Assembly: GCA_013214975.1 (NCBI GenBank)
Contig: JABSPR010000387.1
Location: 1-5,044, forward strand
Direction of reading: 5' to 3'
From: Flavobacteriales bacterium
GTDB taxonomy: Bacteria > Bacteroidota > Bacteroidia > DT-38
Length of the DNA: 5,044 nucleotides
Both the position numbers and the translations under genes were made by a program. The notes beneath the pieces are model-generated. The model saw only the letters and a program-made list of their open reading frames with translations, searched no databases and was not told where the DNA came from. This document shows positions 1-5,044 of this stretch, piece after piece (within the stretch, counting starts at the first letter, position 1; the number at the start of each line of letters is the position of its first letter).

Positions 1-888
1 AAACACTACAACACTACATTTTATGGTGTAGACGAAGAAACAGGAACTGTTAACTACGATAAAATGGAAGAGACTGCTATTAGAGAGCAGCCTAAATTAA
101 TTATCTGTGGTGCGTCTGCTTACTGTAGAGACTGGGATTATGCAAGATTTAGAGAAATCGCTGATAAAGTTGGTGCTGTTTTAATGGCAGATATCGCTCA
201 CCCAGCCGGTTTAATTGCTTCTGGTCACTTAAACGATCCTACTCCATATGTACACATCTTAACTACTACAACTCACAAAACATTAAGAGGGCCAAGAGGC
301 GGTGCTATTATGTTGCCAAAAGATTTTGAAAATCCATTCGGATTGAAAAACAAAAAAGGTGAGTTGAGAATGATGTCTTCTATTTTAGATGGCGCTGTAT
401 TCCCTGGAACACAAGGTGGACCTTTAGAGCACGTAATTGCTGCTAAAGCGGTTGCATTTGGCGAGGCATTGACGCCAGAGTTTAGAGATTATAGCAAACA
501 AGCTATGCTTAATGCTAAAATCATGGGAGAGCAATTCGTTGAGAAAGGATATAAAATTATATCTGGCGGAACGGATAACCACTGTTTACTTATTGATTTA
601 AGATCTAAAGGACTGAATGGTAAAATCGCTGAAAATACATTAGTAAAAGCTGATATTACTGTAAACAAAAACATGGTGCCTTTCGATACAGCATCTCCTT
701 TTGTAACTTCAGGAATTAGAGTTGGTACACCAGCACTTACTTCAAGAGGAGTAAAAGAAGGTGATATCCCAGCAATTGTTGACTTCATGGATAGAGTTCT
801 TATGAACCCGGATGATGAATCAGTAATTGCTACTGTAAGAGGTGAAGTAAATGAGTTAATGAGCATCAGACCTTTGTTCGCTTATTAA
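1..888 (+). CDS. glyA: Serine hydroxymethyltransferase, C-terminal part (5' end outside window)
   Basis: This PLP enzyme interconverts serine plus tetrahydrofolate with glycine plus 5,10-methylenetetrahydrofolate in the cytosol, the main source of one-carbon units. The frame is open from base 1 and ends at TAA 886-888, giving 295 visible residues. By comparison with E. coli GlyA about 135 N-terminal residues are missing, so the ATG at 64 is internal and not the start. Key elements are visible: the cofactor-contacting Asp and His of MADIAHPAG (visible residues 64 and 67), the Schiff-base lysine in TTTTHKTLRGPRGG (residue 93, codon 277-279), FPGTQGGP, SGGTDNH, and the substrate-carboxylate arginine in TSGIRVGTPA (residue 240, codon 718-720). 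Relative to E. coli there is a short insertion before the FPG motif (around FGLKNKKGELRMM). Only one of its 21 isoleucine codons is ATA, which fits a highly expressed housekeeping gene. A strong terminator follows, so it ends its transcript. Identification is secure. Confidence 0.97.
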   Translation, partial: KHYNTTFYGVDEETGTVNYDKMEETAIREQPKLIICGASAYCRDWDYARFREIADKVGAVLMADIAHPAGLIASGHLNDPTPYVHILTTTTHKTLRGPRGGAIMLPKDFENPFGLKNKKGELRMMSSILDGAVFPGTQGGPLEHVIAAKAVAFGEALTPEFRDYSKQAMLNAKIMGEQFVEKGYKIISGGTDNHCLLIDLRSKGLNGKIAENTLVKADITVNKNMVPFDTASPFVTSGIRVGTPALTSRGVKEGDIPAIVDFMDRVLMNPDDESVIATVRGEVNELMSIRPLFAY

Positions 889-904
889 TCACCTGTAAAT
901 ATTT

Positions 905-934
905 AAAAAAGGAGCCTTGTGCTCCTTTTTTTTT
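905..934. terminator. Bidirectional intrinsic terminator between converging genes
   Basis: A perfect 5-bp GGAGC/GCTCC stem (911-915 with 921-925) encloses a 5-base loop, CTTGT. Six A (905-910) and nine T (926-934) flank it and can extend the pairing. On the plus strand the hairpin is followed by a long T run 17 bases after the glyA stop; on the minus strand it is followed by six T just past the stop of the membrane protein gene. The symmetry suits termination of both transcripts. The structure is seen directly; function in both directions is inferred. Confidence 0.88.
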
Positions 935-941
935 GCCCTGA

Positions 942-2465
942 TTATTTCAATAAGGGGATTCTATTATCTTCAAAATATTCTATTGTGGTATTAAGGTAGC
1001 CTCTTCTCCAAGTAAGATTAGCTTCTTGATTTAGATATTCCATCAGTAGATTATCATCAGTAATAATCGCATCCTGACTTGTCAGAACATTACATTCTTG
1101 AAATCCATGTGAATTCAATACACCCAAATAGTCCTCAGGAGAATCATACGTACTCTGGGCAACAATAATAAGGTTCCCACCATTCTCCTTTATCCCATTT
1201 GATGCAAATGTCACCCTAAATCCAGATCCTCTAAGCGTTTCAATAATGGATCGATTAGCACTTCCAAATTCACCTTCAATAAATCCATTTCCATTTACTA
1301 TTAGTATTCCATCTGCATTTAAATTATTTCGAATTTTCATCATGCTCTCTATCGTTATAATGTGAGATGGGTTTACTTCACCTTTAAACACATCAAAAAC
1401 AATCACATCGAATGTTTCATCTAAAATATTCAAATGATGACGGGCGTCATCGTTAATTAACTTTACATGCTCACTCACTCCAAAGTACCTTTGTGAGATA
1501 TTTATCATTCGCTGATCAAATTCTATTGCCGTAATGCTTCTAAGATCATTTTCTATTACTTTTACAATGGCTCCTCCCCCAAGTCCTAACAACAATATAT
1601 CCTTTGCTTTTTCCTTAGACGCAATTACCTGCCCTATCTTATTTACATATTGATCATATTGTGGCTCCTTCCCCTCAACTGTGCTTATCTGCGTTTGATT
1701 GGTTTTATTTGTGTACACCTTTAACACCTTCGTTGAATCAATATTTTCTTCAATCACAATAATCTCACCCAAGACACCACTTAAGCGTTCTTTTACTATT
1801 GAATTATTAATGGTGTCAATGTTCTCATTTCTATCGAAATAAATTACAATGGGCACAATAGCCAAAGCAGTAAATGCACTTTTCTGCATCAACAAAAGAG
1901 TAAATGAAAAAGCAATTAATCCCACTGATAACCATATCATTGGAGTTAATAAACCGAATTCTGGTATAAAATAGAATCCAAAAAGAAAAGTAGATACTAC
2001 CCCACCCAGAGTAGATACAAGATATATGCTTCCAGCAACTTTACCCGCCTTCATATCTTCTTTATGCAACTCTTTAATAATCAACGGAGATATTGCACCT
2101 AACAAAATCATAGAGGGCAATACTATCTTCAGAACTTCCACCAAACATGAAAACAATAATGCAGTAGACGAAGCATAATAAAACTGATCAATTTTATAAT
2201 AAGAAATCCATAATACAGATATGGCACCCAACATTAACAGTATTAACGCCAAATTTTTCACGAATAACTTTTCAGATAACCTGGCTCCTGCGAAGTAACC
2301 AATAGACAAACACATCAATATTACAGATAAAACAATTACCCAAACAATTGTACTGGAGCCAAATAAAGAGGTCATCATCTTTCCTGCTACCAACTCTACA
2401 GCCATCACTGTAAAGCCCTCAATAAAGGCAATACTGATTAAAATAAATGAACCTAACCTGAACAT
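942..2465 (-). CDS. Multi-pass membrane protein with C-terminal spermidine synthase-like domain
   Basis: The N-terminal ~210 residues are very hydrophobic, with about seven likely membrane segments (roughly 5-27, 38-60, 70-90, 98-125, 145-165, 170-193, 196-210). The segment with AVELVAGKM, FGSS and GYFAGARLSEK resembles bacterial 'fused MFS/spermidine synthase' proteins. Residues ~225-480 form a Rossmann-like domain: glycine-rich LGLGGG (293-298) for S-adenosyl ligand binding, acidic AIEFD (313-317), NDDAR (338-342), FDVIVFDVF (352-360) and a late ITDDNLLMEYL segment typical of the family. The canonical aminopropyltransferase catalytic DxxDP motif is not present where expected (DVFKG instead), so spermidine synthesis should not be assumed. 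The ATG at 2463-2465 is the only upstream start, because an in-frame stop lies at 2475-2477 (minus strand) and the next Met (residue 21) would delete most of the first membrane segment. No Shine-Dalgarno is visible. It is transcribed alone, converging on glyA and diverging from rel. The fold call is fairly sure; the substrate is unknown. Confidence 0.85.
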   Translation of the reverse strand: MFRLGSFILISIAFIEGFTVMAVELVAGKMMTSLFGSSTIVWVIVLSVILMCLSIGYFAGARLSEKLFVKNLALILLMLGAISVLWISYYKIDQFYYASSTALLFSCLVEVLKIVLPSMILLGAISPLIIKELHKEDMKAGKVAGSIYLVSTLGGVVSTFLFGFYFIPEFGLLTPMIWLSVGLIAFSFTLLLMQKSAFTALAIVPIVIYFDRNENIDTINNSIVKERLSGVLGEIIVIEENIDSTKVLKVYTNKTNQTQISTVEGKEPQYDQYVNKIGQVIASKEKAKDILLLGLGGGAIVKVIENDLRSITAIEFDQRMINISQRYFGVSEHVKLINDDARHHLNILDETFDVIVFDVFKGEVNPSHIITIESMMKIRNNLNADGILIVNGNGFIEGEFGSANRSIIETLRGSGFRVTFASNGIKENGGNLIIVAQSTYDSPEDYLGVLNSHGFQECNVLTSQDAIITDDNLLMEYLNQEANLTWRRGYLNTTIEYFEDNRIPLLK

Positions 2466-2590
2466 GACACTTGTTTACTCGTTACTAATTAATGGGTCTA
2501 AGAATAAATAAACTAATTTTATTATTACTACATAGTATTTAAACCGAAGGAGAATTAAAAGTAGTATTCTGCATTAAAGATTTTACCAAT
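2466..2590. promoter_or_regulatory. Divergent intergenic region carrying both start regions
   Basis: This AT-rich spacer separates the minus-strand membrane protein gene from the plus-strand rel gene, so promoters for both are expected here (inference). I looked for the Bacteroidota -7 TAnnTTTG and -33 TTG elements. On the minus strand TACTTTTA (2559-2566) is a near match, but the nearest TTG lies 23 bases away, longer than usual. On the plus strand TAATTTTA (2514-2521) has no suitable -33 element. No operator palindrome or riboswitch-like structure stands out. Confidence 0.4.
2546..2552 (+). promoter_or_regulatory. SD-like GAAGGAG motif upstream of rel, badly spaced
   Basis: GAAGGAG would be a good Shine-Dalgarno, but it ends 38 bases before the TTG assigned as the rel start. 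No ATG, GTG or TTG occurs between the motif and that TTG in any frame. The rel frame is open back to 2543, after TAA 2540-2542. The only unconventional in-frame start in between is ATT at 2573-2575. The motif may be fortuitous, because Bacteroidota rarely rely on Shine-Dalgarno pairing, or it may mark a start codon that was altered. Confidence 0.25.
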
Positions 2591-4783
2591 TTGAAGATTG
2601 ATTTAGCACAAGAGAAAAAAGAAATCCTAAAAAGCTATAGGACGCTTTTAAAATCTTACAAAGGCAAGCTTGAAAAAAGCGACAAAGTAATGATTCGTAA
2701 GGCTTTCGACCTTGCCTTAGATGCGCATAACGGAATGCGTAGAAAATCTGGCGAACCTTATATCTATCACCCCATTGCTGTAGCTCAAATTTGCTCAAGC
2801 GAAATAGGACTTGGAACTATTTCAATTGTAGCGTCTTTACTTCATGATACAGTCGAAGATACTGAAGTTACTCTAGGAGATATCGACGCCATGTTCGGAC
2901 CTAAAGTTGCAAAAATCATAGATGGATTAACAAAAGTCTCTAGCGTCTTCGACAAATCAGATTCTCTTCAAGCTGAGAATTTCAGAAGAATGCTACTTAC
3001 AATATCTGATGATGTACGAGTGATCTTAATAAAGCTTGCAGATCGCCTTCACAACATGAGAACTCTCGATTCAATGAGAAAGGATAAGCAGCTAAAAATT
3101 GCGTCAGAAACTCTATTCCTATATTCTCCCTTAGCCCATAGGTTTGGCATGTACGCTATTAAAACAGAGCTAGAAGATCTTGGACTTAAATACACCGAAC
3201 CGGATGTTTATAACGATATCTCATCCAAATTAGAAAAAACAAAAACCGTTAGAACTAGGTTTATTAATCGATTTTCATTGCCAATAAAAAAGGCAATTAA
3301 AAATGAGCACCTAGACTTTCAAGTTAAAATCAGACTTAAATCAATCTATTCCATTTGGAATAAGATGAAAAAAAAGAACATCAATTTTGATGAAGTATAT
3401 GACATCTTCGCAATTCGAATTATCATTCAGTCAAGAGAAAATAATGAAAAAGCCGACTGTTGGAAAATATATTCAATTGTAACTGACCATTACTACCCTA
3501 ATCCAGATCGGCTCCGTGATTGGATTACAACGCCTAAAGCAAATGGTTATGAGTCGTTGCATACAACAGTAATGAGTCCAACAGGAAAATGGGTAGAAGT
3601 CCAGATTCGATCCGAAAGAATGGATCACATTGCTGAAAAAGGATATGCTTCACATTGGCAATACAAACAATCTGAAGGAAAATCTAAATTTGATGACTGG
3701 ATGGCTCGAATAAGGGAAGCTTTTGAAAGTCCAGATACAAATGCCGTTGATTTTGTAGATAATTTCAAGATGAACCTATTGACAGATGAAATCTTCGTCT
3801 TCACCCCTGCCGGTCATCTACTTAAGCTCCCAAAAGGAGCTACAGCATTAGACTTCGCCTTTGAGATTCACAGTCAACTAGGAATTAACTGCCTTGGTGC
3901 TAAAATTAATCATCAGCTTGTTCCCCTAAGTCATAAATTAAGGAGTGGTGATCAAATAGAGATTGTTACCTCCACTAAGCAAACGCCGAAAAACGAATGG
4001 CTTGATTACGTTGTAACTACTAAAGCAAAATCAAAAATAAAAAGTGTTCTAAAAAAGAAGGAAACAAGATTCGTTAAAGCCGGACAAAAGAAACTTGAAA
4101 AACTTTTCCGGACGCATAAAATATCTCTTAATAATCAAAACATCAATGTGTTAATGGACTACTACAAGACAAATTCAAATGTTGAGTTTTATTATAATAT
4201 TTCAATGGGAAAAATCAATCTAGAGAACTTTAATGCCTTTAATATTAATAAGGGAATGATTGAATTAACTACTGAATCCATTAAGAAAATGGAATCTCTT
4301 GAGGAAATCGTAAAAACAGCTAGGGGAAAATCAGGTCAACTCATTGTAGGTGATGGTATTGACACATTCGAATACAATCTATCTTCCTGTTGTAATCCAA
4401 TTCCTGGAGATAAAGTATTTGGCTTTATCACAGAAGATGAAATCAAAATACATCGAATTAATTGCCCAAATGCAACCCAATTAATGTCTAACTATTCATA
4501 CCAAGTAGTTAGAGCAAAATGGACCGATCAAGAGCTAATTGCTTTTCTGGTAGGGCTTCAATTAACAGGAATCGATGAAATCGGAATGGTTAACAGTATA
4601 ACACAAGTTATCTCATCTGAACTAAACGTAAACATACGATCAATGCATTTTGATAGTCATGATGGAATATTTGAAGGATCAATCATGGTGTATGTCGACA
4701 ACACGAAACACTTAGAAAGCATGATCGGTAAATTGAAAAAAATTAAGGGAATGAACATCGTTTCCCGTTTAGATGCCAAGTAG
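2591..4783 (+). CDS. rel: Bifunctional (p)ppGpp synthetase/hydrolase, RelA/SpoT family
   Basis: Makes and degrades the stringent-response alarmone (p)ppGpp in the cytosol. At 730 residues it is full length. Order: HD hydrolase (~40-200) with RKSGEPYIYHP (H60), HDTVEDT (H85, D86, E89, D90) and LADRLHNM (D151, N155), all consistent with active hydrolase. Synthetase (~225-360) with RLRD (307-310, probable Mg-binding D310), NGYESLHT (Y320, H324) and VEVQIR (E336). TGS (~398-461) with the conserved IHS histidine (H427). A helical linker follows, then a conserved-Cys/zinc-finger domain (C600, C601, H621, C625) and a C-terminal ACT domain (~640-730). The RLRD sequence is a conservative form of the RxKD motif of bifunctional enzymes, not the ExDD of monofunctional RelA. 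The start is TTG; it gives an N-terminus (KIDLAQEKKEILKSYR) that fits the family, whereas the first in-frame ATG is residue 34. No nearby Shine-Dalgarno. Possibly co-transcribed with the downstream Fur-like gene. Family assignment is secure; the exact start less so. Confidence 0.96.
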   Translation: MKIDLAQEKKEILKSYRTLLKSYKGKLEKSDKVMIRKAFDLALDAHNGMRRKSGEPYIYHPIAVAQICSSEIGLGTISIVASLLHDTVEDTEVTLGDIDAMFGPKVAKIIDGLTKVSSVFDKSDSLQAENFRRMLLTISDDVRVILIKLADRLHNMRTLDSMRKDKQLKIASETLFLYSPLAHRFGMYAIKTELEDLGLKYTEPDVYNDISSKLEKTKTVRTRFINRFSLPIKKAIKNEHLDFQVKIRLKSIYSIWNKMKKKNINFDEVYDIFAIRIIIQSRENNEKADCWKIYSIVTDHYYPNPDRLRDWITTPKANGYESLHTTVMSPTGKWVEVQIRSERMDHIAEKGYASHWQYKQSEGKSKFDDWMARIREAFESPDTNAVDFVDNFKMNLLTDEIFVFTPAGHLLKLPKGATALDFAFEIHSQLGINCLGAKINHQLVPLSHKLRSGDQIEIVTSTKQTPKNEWLDYVVTTKAKSKIKSVLKKKETRFVKAGQKKLEKLFRTHKISLNNQNINVLMDYYKTNSNVEFYYNISMGKINLENFNAFNINKGMIELTTESIKKMESLEEIVKTARGKSGQLIVGDGIDTFEYNLSSCCNPIPGDKVFGFITEDEIKIHRINCPNATQLMSNYSYQVVRAKWTDQELIAFLVGLQLTGIDEIGMVNSITQVISSELNVNIRSMHFDSHDGIFEGSIMVYVDNTKHLESMIGKLKKIKGMNIVSRLDAK

Positions 4784-4847
4784 ATCTTTCTGCTTTATTT
4801 TAAACTGAATAAGATCAATTTTATTACCTTTAACCTTTAATCAACCG

Positions 4848-5044
4848 ATGGTCGAGAAGTCTACATCTGAGGACATAGTTAAGGAAATTTTTACTCTTTA
4901 TTTAGAGGGAAATGGCCATAGAAAAACACCCGAAAGATTTGCTATCCTAGAAGAAATTTACAAGAAAAATAATCATTTTGATATTGATGAATTATTGACT
5001 TCTATGAACGCAGAAGGATTCAAAATCAGCAAAGCAACGTTGTA
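4848..5044 (+). CDS. Fur-family metalloregulator, N-terminal part (3' end outside window)
   Basis: Sixty-five complete codons (plus two bases) of a Ferric-uptake-regulator-family DNA-binding repressor are visible; the dimerisation and metal-sensing C-terminal half is cut off. The segment GHRKTPERFAILEEIYKKNNHFD (split around residues 23-45) and the following DELLTSMNAEGFKISKATLY-like stretch match the Fur winged-helix domain: the R-x-T-P-x-R entry helix, and the recognition helix beginning near ISKATL. His43 aligns with the histidine near position 33 of E. coli Fur, which belongs to a regulatory metal site. The ATG at 4848 is the first start after an in-frame stop at 4806-4808. No Shine-Dalgarno is visible. 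The gene lies 64 bases after rel on the same strand without an obvious terminator. Whether it senses iron, zinc or peroxide (Fur, Zur, PerR) cannot be decided from this half. Confidence 0.9.
   Translation, partial: MVEKSTSEDIVKEIFTLYLEGNGHRKTPERFAILEEIYKKNNHFDIDELLTSMNAEGFKISKATL

Noticed and set aside
64..66. ATG as the start of glyA
   Set aside because: The frame is open to base 1, and the upstream residues (KHYNTTFYGVDEETG) are conserved SHMT sequence, so this Met is internal.
489..866. 125-codon open frame on the minus strand inside glyA
   Set aside because: It lies wholly antisense to a clearly conserved SHMT coding region, has no recognisable domain, and is a shadow of the real gene.
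2583..2798. 71-codon open frame on the minus strand over the start of rel
   Set aside because: It is antisense to the conserved Rel N-terminus and HD domain, has no family resemblance, and is most likely a shadow frame.
4825..4832. TACCTTTA as a Bacteroidota -7 promoter element for the Fur-like gene
   Set aside because: The last base differs from the consensus, no -33 TTG lies at a suitable distance, and it would leave a leader of only a few bases. Such AT-rich matches arise by chance here.
4962..4985. Partial Fur-box-like sequence (ATAATCATT core)
   Set aside because: Only one half resembles the Fur consensus and it lies inside the Fur-like coding region, where it encodes conserved residues; chance similarity is more likely.

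Overview
The window is AT-rich chromosomal DNA that looks like Bacteroidota, perhaps a Cytophagales-like marine lineage (the finer placement is a guess). The reasons are the sequence style of the serine hydroxymethyltransferase and of the long Rel protein (NPDRLRDW and KANGYESLHTTV segments), the near absence of Shine-Dalgarno sequences before starts, and the gene order Rel followed by a Fur-family regulator. As I recall, that order recurs in this phylum, often with purA next.

Layout: (1) 1-888, plus strand, the C-terminal 295 residues of serine hydroxymethyltransferase (glyA), cut by the left edge. (2) 905-934, a compact hairpin with A- and T-tracts on either side, serving the converging ends of glyA and the next gene. 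(3) 942-2465, minus strand, a 507-residue membrane protein with a C-terminal spermidine-synthase-like (SAM-binding) domain. (4) 2466-2590, a 125-base AT-rich divergent spacer with no convincing promoter; it holds one SD-like motif that lies too far from the apparent start. (5) 2591-4783, plus strand, a full-length bifunctional (p)ppGpp synthetase/hydrolase (Rel) that appears to begin with TTG. (6) 4848-5044, plus strand, the N-terminal 65 residues of a Fur-family metalloregulator, cut by the right edge.

Functionally these are one-carbon/serine-glycine metabolism, stringent response and metal or peroxide-responsive regulation, with an uncharacterised membrane-anchored spermidine-synthase-like protein between them. 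Rel and the Fur-like gene are separated by 64 bases with no visible terminator and may be co-transcribed. The window reads mainly as ordinary core chromosome. I see no mobile element, CRISPR array, phage gene, tRNA or rRNA. The points most worth a second look are the membrane/spermidine-synthase fusion, which lacks the usual catalytic aspartate motif, and the unusual translation start of rel.
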